A DNA stretch of 30,902 nucleotides from CAZQFS01 sp964592755. Its GTDB lineage: Bacteria > Hydrothermota > Tepidihabitantia > Tepidihabitantales > Tepidihabitantaceae. Below the pieces are notes generated by a model that had not been told where the DNA came from, searched no databases, and worked only from the letters and a program-made list of their open reading frames with translations. Of this stretch, positions 7,738 through 16,915 are shown piece after piece. Numbering within the stretch: position 1 is the stretch's first letter; each line of letters opens with the position of its first letter. The stretch is taken from NCBI GenBank assembly GCA_964592755.1, contig CAZQFS010000021.1, positions 1 through 30,902 of the forward strand, read 5' to 3'. The translations under genes and the position numbers were made by a program.

Positions 7738-9306
7738 TCACTTTCTTCGCGGAACGACGAACTTCAGGGTCTTCTCTTCCCTGCCGGCAATCCACAGTCG
7801 GGCAAAGCAGACGCCCGGGGTCAGTCCTGAGACCTGAACCTGGTGTTCGACCGGGCCGGTGCCGACAATGGTGCGGCCCGCCATGCGGCCGGAGCGGTCG
7901 TATAGCCCAAGACGGTACGCTCTTGACGTATTGACCTCCAGGCAGAGTCGGCCGGTGACCGGGTCATAGCGCAGCCCGGACGTATTGCAGCCAGTCGGTT
8001 CGGCCACTGGCGACGGCGGCGCACCGTCGAACAGAAGAAGATGCGCAGGCTCGTGGCCCTGGTCCTGGAGCCCGACCAGTACATCGGGACGTCCGTCGCC
8101 GTTCATGTCAGGCGCACCGGTGACGTCGTAGACGCGCTCACTGAACGAGTACTGCCAGAGTACGTCGCCGCTGCTGCCGGCAAAGACTCTGACCATTCCG
8201 TTTCCGTTGCCGAGGCACCCGGCAACGATTTCCGGGACGCCGTCACCGGTCACGTCGGCAAGTGTGTCAACGGCCCAGACGTCGCTCGCCAGATACCCGT
8301 TCCAGACCGTTGCTCCGTCGCGACCGGAAAGCACGGTCACCATCTGGCTCCAGGACCCGACGACAACGTCATCGGCTCCATCGCCGTTCACGTCCCGGAC
8401 CGGAACCACTTCCATGACCACGCGTGCCGTGCCCAGCGGGGTCGACCAGATGACGTCGCCGGTGCTGCCTTCAAGGCAGTAGACCGCGTAGTCCCAGCCG
8501 CCGGCGACCGCGTCGTCGGTCCCCGAATTGTTCACGTCGCGGATTCGCTCCACGTCTGATACCGAGGCGGCCGCGCGGGTGCGCCAGATGGTTGCGCCGG
8601 TTACTCCGCACAGACAGAGCACTGAATCGGAGCGGCTGTTGCCGCCGGCGCCGACGAGTACGTCGGGCAACTGGTCGCCGTTCACGTCAGCAAACGGGGC
8701 CACTGACCCGACGCCGTCGTCGTACATCCGGCGCAGCCAGATTGCCTGTCCGGTTCGGCCGGAGACGAGCACGGCCGCACCAGCCGAGTCGGTTGTGGTC
8801 CCGCTCCCGCCGAGCACGTCCGGCACCGAATCGCCGTCGATGTCGCCGATGCTCCGAACCGAGTAGACCCAGCCCCAGTACTGGTACCGGCTGTAACGCC
8901 AGAGCGTGTCGCCGTCCCGCCCGCTGACCGCGATGACCGAACGGCCCGAGGTGGTGTAGCCACCGGCCGTGCCCAGCAGGACGTCGGCATGGCCATCCTC
9001 ATCAAGGTCGGGCGAGAGGTCGAGGCCTTTGTTGCCCCAGGTGCCGTAGGCCGTGCGATTGACCCAGATTGTGTCGCCGGTAGCGCCGGAGCAGCAGTAG
9101 AGCTTGCGCGGGTCACTCGGGTAGGCGCCGTAATAGATGGCGGCAACCGCATCAGGCAGCATGTCGCCGTCCACATCCGGGATGGCAAGCGAGTTGTAGA
9201 TGCCGTTGCTGCCCTCGAATGACCAGAGCAGCCTTCCCTGGGGTTGAGCGCACAGTTGGTCTGCCAGCAATAGGGTCAGCGCCATTGCGAGGCGGCCGGT
9301 CCGCAT
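7738..9306 (-). CDS. Secreted FG-GAP/PQQ-like propeller protein with sorting domain
   Basis: A 522-residue exported protein with signal peptide MRTGRLAMALTLLLADQLCA. About eight FG-GAP calcium-loop repeats follow (DVDGDMLPD, DLDEDGHAD, DIDGDSVPD, DVNGDQLPD, a degenerate DVNNSGTDD, DVNGDGADD, DVTGDGVPE, DMNGDGRPD). They alternate with PQQ-propeller-like turns of the form SGRTGQAIW, so an eight-bladed integrin-like propeller is likely. The last 80 residues (from about 440) form a Por/T9SS-like C-terminal domain (YRLGLYDRSGRMAGR, GLTPGVCFARLW, ending KFVVPRRK). ATG 9306 lies 6 bases after the TAG of the upstream gene with GGGGAG between. Likely surface-bound or secreted and calcium-binding; the ligand is unknown. 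Confidence 0.87.
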   Translation of the reverse strand: MRTGRLAMALTLLLADQLCAQPQGRLLWSFEGSNGIYNSLAIPDVDGDMLPDAVAAIYYGAYPSDPRKLYCCSGATGDTIWVNRTAYGTWGNKGLDLSPDLDEDGHADVLLGTAGGYTTSGRSVIAVSGRDGDTLWRYSRYQYWGWVYSVRSIGDIDGDSVPDVLGGSGTTTDSAGAAVLVSGRTGQAIWLRRMYDDGVGSVAPFADVNGDQLPDVLVGAGGNSRSDSVLCLCGVTGATIWRTRAAASVSDVERIRDVNNSGTDDAVAGGWDYAVYCLEGSTGDVIWSTPLGTARVVMEVVPVRDVNGDGADDVVVGSWSQMVTVLSGRDGATVWNGYLASDVWAVDTLADVTGDGVPEIVAGCLGNGNGMVRVFAGSSGDVLWQYSFSERVYDVTGAPDMNGDGRPDVLVGLQDQGHEPAHLLLFDGAPPSPVAEPTGCNTSGLRYDPVTGRLCLEVNTSRAYRLGLYDRSGRMAGRTIVGTGPVEHQVQVSGLTPGVCFARLWIAGREEKTLKFVVPRRK

Positions 9307-9312
9307 ACTCCC

Positions 9313-10218
9313 CTAGCGCCGGATAACCAGCTTCCGTACCGCAAGGCCGCGGGCCTCGCTCAGGACCGCAAAATAGAGCCCGTCGGGCAGCGGACGCCGG
9401 TCCGGTCCGACCGCCAGCATTGAGAGCGTGTGGGAGCCAGCGCGCAGCCTCCCGCGGAACGGCTCGGCCCGCAGCGCTCCGACAAGGTCATAGATGCGCA
9501 GATTCAGCTCGGTCTCATAGGACAGTTCCAGCGTGACCGCGATTCTGTCCCCGGCCGGATTGGGTCCCACCTTCAGTACGGTTGACAATCTTCGTCCGGC
9601 CGGGCCTTCCCCGATAGCGCCGCCTTCCTCAAGTGAAACATCGTCAACGTAGAGGATTCCTCCGGGACTGCCGCCGGCCCTGCCGTAGCAGCGCACCAGC
9701 ACGTCAGCAGTCGCGGCGATGCTGTCGCCGTTCGGGTTGTTCGGCGCCGTGGCAACGTAGGACTGGTTCGTCCAGACCGGCTCGTGCACATAGACCGCCG
9801 GGTTGGTCGAGCCAACTGCAGCGCCGGAGGCGTTGCGCCATGTGATGACCACCCGGCCCGAGACGTACTGCGTGGTGTCGGGCATGACCGGCGTCATCAG
9901 CCAGACGCCCACGGTGTAGTTGCGACCCGCGATCACCGGTACATTCTGCAGCACGCCTTTGTTGTTGCCGGTGCCGGCCTGGAGCCGGGTGATGGCCAGA
10001 CAGGGCGGGGCGGCCTGGCCCTGGCCTGATTCGCGTCGTGCCGGTGCGTAATTGCGAGCTTCGACCGTCCACGCCGTCGGCGTTGAGTCGTTGTCCCACT
10101 GAGAGAAATCCGGGTTGCTCAACAGGTTGGCCGAGGCGTGGCTGCCCGGCGCAAGCAGAACCAAGGCCGCAAGCAGAGTCATACGCACGGCTTTCCGGTG
10201 GTGCCTGGCGTTCGACAT
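9313..10218 (-). CDS. Secreted carbohydrate-binding-like protein with sorting domain
   Basis: A 301-residue exported protein. A charged n-region and hydrophobic stretch (MTLLAALVLLAPGSHASA) form a signal peptide ending near residue 30. Residues 31-198 begin with NLLSNPDFSQWDNDSTPTAW and end with GGILYVDDVSLEEG, the typical bounds of a CBM4/9-like jelly-roll module, so sugar binding is likely but not proven. Residues about 215-301 are a clear Por/T9SS type A sorting domain (VGPNPAGDRIAV, LRIYDLVGAL, LPDGLYFAVLSEA, ending KLVIRR). ATG 10218 is just 4 bases after the TAG of rplU, whose end supplies GAGGGT as ribosome binding site, so its translation is probably tied to that of L21. Confidence 0.85.
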   Translation of the reverse strand: MSNARHHRKAVRMTLLAALVLLAPGSHASANLLSNPDFSQWDNDSTPTAWTVEARNYAPARRESGQGQAAPPCLAITRLQAGTGNNKGVLQNVPVIAGRNYTVGVWLMTPVMPDTTQYVSGRVVITWRNASGAAVGSTNPAVYVHEPVWTNQSYVATAPNNPNGDSIAATADVLVRCYGRAGGSPGGILYVDDVSLEEGGAIGEGPAGRRLSTVLKVGPNPAGDRIAVTLELSYETELNLRIYDLVGALRAEPFRGRLRAGSHTLSMLAVGPDRRPLPDGLYFAVLSEARGLAVRKLVIRR

Positions 10219-10222
10219 GTTG

Positions 10223-10540
10223 CTAACCCTCGCAGGCGATCCTGGTGACCCGGATGCGGGTCAGCCCCTGACGGTGGCCCTTGCGGCGTCGGTAGTTCTC
10301 GCGCCGGGTGAACTTGAAGGTGGTGACCTTGTCGGCGCGGATGTGGTCGAGCACCGTAGCCTCCACTGTCGCGTCAGGCACGCGGGGCCGGCCGAACCTC
10401 AGCCCGGTTTCGGTGCGTACAGTCAAGACGTCGTCGAGCTTCAGGCTTGACCCGGGCTCGGCCGAAAGCAGCGGCACGGTTACCGTCTCGCCTTCGTGGA
10501 CCAGGTACTGCATGCCGGCGACTCTGACAACCGCGTACAT
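10223..10540 (-). CDS. rplU: 50S ribosomal protein L21
   Basis: Binds 23S rRNA with L20 in the large ribosomal subunit. About 105 residues, the usual length. It opens with MYAVVRVAGMQYLVHEGETV (compare MYAVIKTGGKQY in the family), then DDVLTVRTETGLRFGRP, and ends with the rRNA-binding basic block FKFTRRENYRRRKGHRQGLTRIRV. The start is ATG 10540, sharing one base with the TGA of secG (TGATG). A GTG directly before it is less likely. The usual partner rpmA (L27) is not downstream; instead an exported protein gene follows after 4 bases. Confidence 0.96.
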   Translation of the reverse strand: MYAVVRVAGMQYLVHEGETVTVPLLSAEPGSSLKLDDVLTVRTETGLRFGRPRVPDATVEATVLDHIRADKVTTFKFTRRENYRRRKGHRQGLTRIRVTRIACEG

Positions 10541-10848
10541 CACTCACCCCCCAGCGGTCCGGGCTGCGGCGGAGCGGGCGCAGGCTGACTCGCCGTCCGG
10601 CGGGGCATGGTCTGGGGTCGTCCGCGCTGGGCCGAGAGCAGGACCAGGCCGAGCGAAGTGACGGCGAAGGCAACTGCGAGCCCGGTCGTGACTTTGGCCA
10701 TGAAGGGCGCGGCTCCGCCACCGCCGAAAATCGACTCCCCGCCGCCGAGAATGGTCGCCATGCCGCCTTTCTGAGGCTGCTGCATCAGCACGACGAGCAC
10801 GAGGACGACCGACACGAGCAGATGAAAGAAGATTAGTATTCCATACAC
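10540..10848 (-). CDS. secG: Preprotein translocase subunit SecG
   Basis: Small accessory subunit of the SecYEG channel in the inner membrane. A 102-residue protein with two membrane segments (about 2-22, GILIFFHLLVSVVLVLVVLM, and about 50-72). Between them is the family loop QQPQKGGMATILGGGESIFGGGG, and a Pro-rich tail follows. The start is GTG 10848, with AAAGGAG 9 bases ahead. An ATG closer to the ribosome binding site is in another frame. It heads the operon secG-rplU-9313-7738-7369 and lies just after tpiA, an arrangement (tpiA-secG) seen in many bacteria. The promoter is at 10873-10900. Confidence 0.95.
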   Translation of the reverse strand: MYGILIFFHLLVSVVLVLVVLMQQPQKGGMATILGGGESIFGGGGAAPFMAKVTTGLAVAFAVTSLGLVLLSAQRGRPQTMPRRTASQPAPAPPQPGPLGGE

Positions 10849-10872
10849 GAGACATTACTCCTTTGTGTGTCA

Positions 10873-10900
10873 AGATTAACCGGGCCGCAAACAAAGTCAA
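10873..10900 (-). promoter_or_regulatory. Sigma70-like promoter of the secG-rplU operon
   Basis: TTGACT (10895-10900), a 16-base spacer and TAATCT (10873-10878) on the minus strand. It separates the glycolytic operon from the secG operon; transcript start near 10866, leader about 18 bases. Confidence 0.65.
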
Positions 10901-10937
10901 GCCCTGCGCACTGTTCCCGTGGTGCGGCCGGCCGCGG

Positions 10938-11696
10938 TCAGGCCGGGCTTGCCCGAACCAGCTCGATGAATGAGTCGACGTCGAGACTCGCGCCGCCGAC
11001 CAGTGCGCCATCAATATCCGGCTGGGTCAGGAGCGCGGAAGCGTTGTCCGGCTTGACACTGCCACCGTAGAGGATGCGCACCTGCGAGGCATAGCTGTCC
11101 CCAAAGCGTTCGCCCAGCCACGCGCGGACGAATGCGTGAACCTCCTGGGCCTGCTCCGGGGTGGCGTTGCGGCCGGTGCCGATTGCCCAGACCGGTTCAT
11201 AGGCCACGACCAGCGGTCCCTCCGCCGCGCCCGCGAGTGCCGCGTCAAGCTGGGCCTGGATGATCGACAGCGTGTAACCTGCCTCGCGTTCTGCGAGCGA
11301 TTCGCCGCAACAAAGCACCGGCACGAGTCCGCTGCGGACCGCAGCCCTTACCTTGCGGCGGCAGGTCTCGTCGGTCTCGCCGAACAGGGCGCGGCGCTCA
11401 GAATGGCCGACCAGCACGTAGCGGCAGCCCAGGTCGGCGAGGAACCGGCCGGAGACCTCGCCGGTGTAGGCACCCGATTCCTCCCAGTGGAGGTTCTGGC
11501 CGCCCCAGTTGACGCCCGAGCCGGTCAGCTCTTGTGCCACCGCCGGCAGCGCAGTGAAAGGGGGAAACAGAACAACCTCAGGACCAGGTGCAGCGCCGAG
11601 CCGTGCCTTCAGCTCGCGGCAGAACTGCGTCGCCTCAGCGCAGGTCTTGTTCATCTTCCAGTTTCCTGCGACCAGGGGGTTTCTTGCTTCCTTCAT
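10938..11696 (-). CDS. tpiA: Triosephosphate isomerase
   Basis: Interconverts dihydroxyacetone phosphate and glyceraldehyde 3-phosphate in glycolysis and gluconeogenesis (cytoplasm). A 252-residue TIM barrel with every key residue: substrate-binding Asn12 and Lys14 in AGNWKMNK, electrophile His98 in VGHSERR, catalytic base Glu167 in AYEPVWAIGTG (which also starts flexible loop 6), and the phosphate-binding LYGGSVKPDN and GALVGGASL turns. ATG 11696 is 27 bases after pgk with only a weak ribosome binding site, so it probably depends on read-through translation from pgk. Third gene of gap-pgk-tpiA. Confidence 0.97.
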   Translation of the reverse strand: MKEARNPLVAGNWKMNKTCAEATQFCRELKARLGAAPGPEVVLFPPFTALPAVAQELTGSGVNWGGQNLHWEESGAYTGEVSGRFLADLGCRYVLVGHSERRALFGETDETCRRKVRAAVRSGLVPVLCCGESLAEREAGYTLSIIQAQLDAALAGAAEGPLVVAYEPVWAIGTGRNATPEQAQEVHAFVRAWLGERFGDSYASQVRILYGGSVKPDNASALLTQPDIDGALVGGASLDVDSFIELVRASPA

Positions 11697-11723
11697 CGTT
11701 CGGCGGTCAACATCACCGCATCT

Positions 11724-12914
11724 TCAGGACAACTGCTTGTCGGCCAGGGCCGCGATGCCGGGCAGGCTCTTTCCTTCGAGGAATCGAAGGCAGGCGCTGC
11801 CGCCGGTCGAGACGTGGCTAACCCGGCCCGTGAGCCCGAAGCGGGCCAGAGCGGCGACCGTATCGCCGCCGCCGACCACAGTCGTGGCCCCGCGGTCGGT
11901 GGCATCGGCCAGCGCCTGGGCAATGCCTTTCGTGCCCTGGCAGAAGGCGTCGCGTTCACACACGCCCATCGGCCCGGCCCAGACCACGGTCTGGGCCTGA
12001 GCCAGCAGGCCACAGAACTTGACGATAGTCTTCGGCCCGATGTCGAGCCCGAACGCGGTATCCGGTATCATCTCCACCGGGACAACGCGGGCGCCGGCTT
12101 CGTCATCGACCGAAGACGCGACCACCACGTCAACCGGCAGCACCAGCTTGGGCGAGTCACTCAGTTGTTTCACGGTCGGAGCCAGGTCCGGCTCGCACAA
12201 CGACCGGCCGATAGAGAAACCGAGGTCGGCGATGAAACCGAAAGCGGTTCCCCCGCCGAGCAGCAACCGGTCAACCCGGGAAAGCAGGTTCTCGATTACC
12301 CCGGCTTTGTCCGAGACCTTGGCGCCACCGATAATCGCCACATAGGGCTGGGCCGGGGCCTCAGTGACCCGGCTCAGGTAGTCGATCTCCCTTTCCATCA
12401 GCATCCCGGCCGCAGGCTGCTTGAACAACCCGGCCAGGGCCGTGGTCGAGGCGTGAGCCCGGTGGGCAGTGCCGAAGGCGTCGTTGACGTAGAGCTCGGC
12501 AAGGTCGGCAAGCTGCGTGGCGAAATAGGGGTCGTTGGCGGTCTCGCCCGGATGAAACCGCAGGTTCTCAAGCAGCACCGCCGTGCCGGGCGCGGCTCGA
12601 CTCACGGTAATCTTGGCCTCCGGACCGACACAGCTCGGGGCGAACGCGACCGGCTGGCCCAGCAGTCTGCTCAGGTGTCGGGCGACCGGTCGCAGGCTGT
12701 ATCGGTAATCGGGCTTGCCTTTGGCCTTGCCCAGGTGAGATGCAAGCACCGCTCCCGCGCCGTTGTCCAGCAGGTACTGAATCGTCGGCAGCGCGGCCCG
12801 GATCCGCGTGTCGTCTTCAATCTCGGCCGCCTCTGACAGCGGGACGTTGAAGTCAACCCGGACAAAGACCCGCCTGTCCCGGACCGCCAGGTCGCGTACC
12901 GTCAGTTTGTTCAC
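11724..12914 (-). CDS. pgk: Phosphoglycerate kinase
   Basis: Transfers phosphate from 1,3-bisphosphoglycerate to ADP in glycolysis. 396 residues, the usual bacterial size. N-domain substrate motifs are RVDFNVPL (19-26), SHLGKAKG (59-66; the family usually has SHLGRPKG) and LLENLRFHPGE (114-124). The nucleotide side has IIGGAKVSDK (194-203), LLGGGTAFGF, GPMGVCE, the GGGDT loop (349-353) and STGG (370-373). The start is GTG 12914, 3 bases after the gap stop, so the two are translationally linked. Middle gene of gap-pgk-tpiA. Confidence 0.97.
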   Translation of the reverse strand: MNKLTVRDLAVRDRRVFVRVDFNVPLSEAAEIEDDTRIRAALPTIQYLLDNGAGAVLASHLGKAKGKPDYRYSLRPVARHLSRLLGQPVAFAPSCVGPEAKITVSRAAPGTAVLLENLRFHPGETANDPYFATQLADLAELYVNDAFGTAHRAHASTTALAGLFKQPAAGMLMEREIDYLSRVTEAPAQPYVAIIGGAKVSDKAGVIENLLSRVDRLLLGGGTAFGFIADLGFSIGRSLCEPDLAPTVKQLSDSPKLVLPVDVVVASSVDDEAGARVVPVEMIPDTAFGLDIGPKTIVKFCGLLAQAQTVVWAGPMGVCERDAFCQGTKGIAQALADATDRGATTVVGGGDTVAALARFGLTGRVSHVSTGGSACLRFLEGKSLPGIAALADKQLS

Positions 12915-12917
12915 GGC

Positions 12918-13928
<1,011 letters not shown>

Positions 13929-13955
13929 ACTGCCTCCAAGGTTGGTTTGTGTCTA

Positions 13956-13983
13956 AGGATAATTGGACGACGCCGGCAGTCAA
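13956..13983 (-). promoter_or_regulatory. Sigma70-like promoter of the gap-pgk-tpiA operon
   Basis: TTGACT (13978-13983), a 16-base spacer and TATCCT (13956-13961) on the minus strand. Both boxes are identical to those of the lemA promoter at 21438-21465. Confidence 0.7.
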
Positions 13984-14013
13984 GTCCGGGCGGTCGGTGA
14001 ACCGGGGTGATGA

Positions 14014-14958
14014 CTAGCGCGGTGCCGGGATGTTGATGAAGACCTGCGGGCTGGAGCGGCCGAACTCCTGCAGCAATTCGGGGCTTGCACCAGATTCCTC
14101 TTCGACGAGGCGGGCGATTTCCTCAAGCATCGCTTCCGGCAGTGCCCCGTACTTGACGTTCGGTTCGTCGTTCGGCTCGGACAGGACCTCGTTGGCGTCG
14201 TTTGAGTAGCCGAGCTCAGCCAGCTTCCGGAGCAGTCGGCCACCAGTGGCGGAGTCGGCGAAGACGGTGATGACGAAGTCGGCCCGGGTCAGTCCGGGCG
14301 GGGAAGACCGGAACGGCAGGTTCACGAACAGGTCGTTGTCGTCGGGCGCGAACGTGTGCTGGCGGTCGAGTACGACCCCGAACATCGAGTCGACAAGCGC
14401 GACTACCTCTTCGACCATCTCGTCAGTCGCCGCTCCCCATTTTATGTTGAAATCATCGTTGGGCTCGGCCGTGACGTAGCTCTCGTCGTTGGTGTATCCC
14501 AGCGCCCGCAGTTGGGCAAGGAGTTCATCGCCCCGGCCCGGGTCGTCGGTGAAGACCACGACCCTTAAGTCCTCGCGGTCCGGTTGCGCCGCGGCCGAGG
14601 TTCCGTCCAGATGAACGAAAACCGAGTAGTCGTCGGCCCGGAAGTCACGTTCCCTTTCAAGCTCGGTGTCGAAGCGGCCCTCCACGTAGGCGGCAATCTC
14701 CTCGATGTAGCAGAGCGGGGCCGCGCCCCAGTAGATGGCCGCCTCGTCTTCTTCGAGCAACGCCACCTGGTTGTGGGGGTTGTCGTAGCCTCTCTCTTCG
14801 AGCCAGTCGAGCAGCTCAAGGCCCTGCTGCCGGTTGTCGGTGAAGACGACGATGCGCAGGTCGGAGCGCGGCACCGCCGAGACCGCAACATACCGGACCG
14901 CGCAGTTGGGCAGGACGAGAATCACAAGCAGGGGCAGAATGAGTCGCAGGTGTTTCAT
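14014..14958 (-). CDS. Lipoprotein with three tandem LytR_C-like repeats
   Basis: A 314-residue acidic protein. Its signal sequence (LRLILPLLVILVLPNC) ends in a lipobox-like Cys19, though Asn at -1 is unusual. The rest is three copies of an 85-residue module at about 33-117, 129-214 and 226-310. Each has a first strand RIVVFTD or VVVFTDD or VITVFAD, then LL-xx-L-xx-xGY-xN, then YWGAA/KWGAA/KYGAL, then an acidic helix (IEEIAAYV, VEEVVALV, LEEIARLV) and a closing VFVHL/LFVNL/VFINI strand. This resembles the LytR C-terminal (LytR_C) fold, found in cell-wall proteins, but I make that link by pattern only. ATG 14958 is preferred to TTG 14964 because AGGAG sits 7 bases ahead. Last gene of the envelope operon; function unknown. 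Confidence 0.8.
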   Translation of the reverse strand: MKHLRLILPLLVILVLPNCAVRYVAVSAVPRSDLRIVVFTDNRQQGLELLDWLEERGYDNPHNQVALLEEDEAAIYWGAAPLCYIEEIAAYVEGRFDTELERERDFRADDYSVFVHLDGTSAAAQPDREDLRVVVFTDDPGRGDELLAQLRALGYTNDESYVTAEPNDDFNIKWGAATDEMVEEVVALVDSMFGVVLDRQHTFAPDDNDLFVNLPFRSSPPGLTRADFVITVFADSATGGRLLRKLAELGYSNDANEVLSEPNDEPNVKYGALPEAMLEEIARLVEEESGASPELLQEFGRSSPQVFINIPAPR

Positions 14959-14972
14959 TGACAATCTCCTGA

Positions 14973-15761
14973 TTACGGTTGCCGAACAACCGGCTCCGGC
15001 TCGACCCGGTCCGCGGCCAGGATGAGTTGCTCGGGCAGACCTTTGAGGTTAGGCAGCTCCCAGTGCTCGCGCACGTCGCCGATTTCCTCCAGCGCCGCGA
15101 CGCGGAACCCGGCCTCGGTCAGGTAGTGGAAGTGGTCGGACACAGTCCACTGGTAGTCGTAGCGGGCAAAGCCGGATGAGCCGGACACCGGGTCTGACTG
15201 CCACTCTTCGTCGCGCTGCCGGCACCGCTCAAAGTACGAGTAGCGGGCGCGCGGGTGACCAGGCTCCGGTTTCCAGATGCGCCGCACCGGATGGTACTCG
15301 GTCACGACCAGTCGGCCGGCCGGGCCCAGGATACGGTGGAGTTCACGGTAAAACGCGCCGAGGTCGGAAACCTGCGGCGCTACCTGGGCGGCGTAGACCA
15401 GTTGACAGCACCCGTCCCGCAGCCCGTCAAGGGTGCAGAAGCCGGTCTGGACGTAGGCCAGCTCGAGGCCGACCAACTGGCTCTTGACCATCAGCATGTC
15501 GAGATAGCTCTGGGTCGGGTCAACGACCGTGACGCGCGCGCCCATCGCGGCCAGGGCCAGGGCAGAAGCACCATCGCCGACCCCGAGCAGACAGACCCGC
15601 TTGCCCGCGACCACGCCCAGGAGCTCCAGCTCCACGACCGAGAAGGCCAGTGCCGGCATGGTCGGAACCTGACGCCAGAGTTCTTTGTCTTCCGGATTGC
15701 GCTGCCAGGTCTGGGCCACCGGAACCCACTCGCGGCGCCGCGCCTGGGCTGGTCTTTCCAT
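14973..15761 (-). CDS. Class I SAM-dependent methyltransferase
   Basis: A 262-residue soluble protein with a Rossmann methyltransferase core. Motif I VCLLGVGDG is at 56-64, the acidic end of strand two is Asp81 in VTVVDP, and motif IV-like LVYAAQVAPQV lies around 120-130. RILGPAGRLVVTEYHPVRRI follows, the post-motif strand typical of Methyltransf_11/25. The EYHPVRRIW segment recalls methyltransferases acting on small hydrophobic molecules such as quinones, but the substrate cannot be read from sequence. It lies 12 bases after the preceding lipoprotein gene and 14 before the LytR_C-like lipoprotein gene, inside an otherwise envelope-directed operon. Confidence 0.85.
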   Translation of the reverse strand: MERPAQARRREWVPVAQTWQRNPEDKELWRQVPTMPALAFSVVELELLGVVAGKRVCLLGVGDGASALALAAMGARVTVVDPTQSYLDMLMVKSQLVGLELAYVQTGFCTLDGLRDGCCQLVYAAQVAPQVSDLGAFYRELHRILGPAGRLVVTEYHPVRRIWKPEPGHPRARYSYFERCRQRDEEWQSDPVSGSSGFARYDYQWTVSDHFHYLTEAGFRVAALEEIGDVREHWELPNLKGLPEQLILAADRVEPEPVVRQP

Positions 15762-15773
15762 CGCCCCGGACGA

Positions 15774-16403
15774 CTACTCGGGTCCGATATGGTAGTCGCG
15801 GAGCTCGGCGGTCTGTCCGTCGGCCGTGCGCCTGACCACGCCCACGCCGGGCGCGAGCCACTCGGTGCGACTCTCGGTGAAGTTCGTGTCGGCCTGCACG
15901 ATGCGGTTGAAGTCAATCCGGTAGCACTGGAGGAACCAGCCGGCCGGCGTGGTCAGGTCCTCGACCGCGACTACCCGGGCCCAGACGCTGTCGAACACGG
16001 CGACCGTGTCCGTGCCCAGCAGGACGACCGTATCGCGGAACGACTCGGCCCACTCTGCGCCCTCGACCAGAGGAAGACAGTACTCCAGCCCGTACTGCTC
16101 TTCGAGCAGGTACTCACTGCCGCTGCGGATGACGGTGCGGCGAACCAGACGTCGGACTTCAGTCGCGGTCTTGAGCCAGAACTCCGGCGCGTAGTCGCGG
16201 TAGACGACTGTTGCCCGCCGCCCTGCGAGCGCGGTGTCGCGGCCGACCGAGTCAACGCGGTCCGGCTCAAAGGTCCAGCGTGAGCCGGAAACGAGCGGGA
16301 AGTAGTCCTGTCCGGCCCGGTACAGCAGCATCTCGCTGCAGCCGGAGACGACCACGACCAGAGCCGAGCAGAGGACCAGGGCACGAGTGGCGCTAGAAGA
16401 CAT
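15774..16403 (-). CDS. Predicted lipoprotein of unknown function
   Basis: About 209 residues. A signal sequence (ATRALVLCSALVVVVSGC) ends in a canonical lipobox VSGC with Cys22. The mature part opens with YRAGQDYFPLVSGSRWTFEPD, a pattern common in secreted proteins of FCB-type bacteria where a beta-sandwich domain follows (Y-F-P-L-xxG-xxW-xY). The remainder is beta-rich and ends in DYHIGPE; no enzyme motif is seen. ATG 16403 is chosen because it gives a complete lipoprotein signal. The frame stays open further upstream, but that part lies over the barrel gene in another frame. It overlaps the end of the barrel gene by 11 bases, so the two are translationally coupled. Confidence 0.8.
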   Translation of the reverse strand: MSSSATRALVLCSALVVVVSGCSEMLLYRAGQDYFPLVSGSRWTFEPDRVDSVGRDTALAGRRATVVYRDYAPEFWLKTATEVRRLVRRTVIRSGSEYLLEEQYGLEYCLPLVEGAEWAESFRDTVVLLGTDTVAVFDSVWARVVAVEDLTTPAGWFLQCYRIDFNRIVQADTNFTESRTEWLAPGVGVVRRTADGQTAELRDYHIGPE

Positions 16404-16908
16404 AGGCGACTCCGGTCCGGATGCCGAAAAGCGGCGTGAATGCCAGTCGGGTAGTTCCTCCGGCAGGGCGGCTTTCAATGTAGAGTGAATACACCAGCCC
16501 CAGGTTGAACCGGGCCGGCCCCTGACGCTGGACAAGCCCGAATCCGAGGTTCGCGGCCGCAGACCGGCCTGATTCCCGCGCCGCATTCAGGGTGCGGCGG
16601 ACAATCGAGTAGCCTGCCCCGGCGGTCGCCTCAAGACCCCAGGCCGGGCGATGCAGGAACTCGAAGCCGTACTCGCTGCTGAGCGTGTGCAGAGTCATGC
16701 GGTAGGGCGCGGCCTGGCGTCCGGACAGCTCAGCAAAGTCGTAGCCCAGCTCGACGCGATTCCGGCCGAAAGCGTAGCCCGCCGACGCACCAAGGCGGGT
16801 GCTGGAGTTGTGCTGGCCTCCGAGCCCGGCAGAAGGGAAGACGCCGCCGATGCGACCGCCCAGGTCCAGTCCGGCCAGGACCAGGGACACGAGCAGAAAG
16901 GGACTCAT
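16393..16908 (-). CDS. Small outer-membrane beta-barrel-like protein
   Basis: About 171 residues. A short hydrophobic signal (SPFLLVSLVLAGLDLGG) is followed by alternating amphipathic strands rich in Gly and aromatics (SAGYAFGRNRVELGYDF, GLEATAGAGYSIV, ANLGFGLV, FNLGLVYSLYIES), ending in GIRTGVAYVF. The final Phe is the classical C-terminal signal of outer-membrane proteins recognised by BamA. Length fits an eight-stranded OmpW/OmpX-like barrel, but no specific family is recognised. I take ATG 16908, since it coincides with the predicted transcript start; GTG 16926 would lie upstream of that start. First gene of the envelope operon. Confidence 0.78.
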   Translation of the reverse strand: MSPFLLVSLVLAGLDLGGRIGGVFPSAGLGGQHNSSTRLGASAGYAFGRNRVELGYDFAELSGRQAAPYRMTLHTLSSEYGFEFLHRPAWGLEATAGAGYSIVRRTLNAARESGRSAAANLGFGLVQRQGPARFNLGLVYSLYIESRPAGGTTRLAFTPLFGIRTGVAYVF

Positions 16909-16915
16909 ACAAGAG

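Noticed and set aside
10924..10935. Palindrome GCGGCCGGCCGC after tpiA as terminator
   Set aside because: No loop and no U-tract; likely a result of base composition.
11136..12836. A 566-codon open frame opposite tpiA and pgk
   Set aside because: Antisense shadow caused by GC-rich codons; the opposite strand encodes clear glycolytic enzymes.
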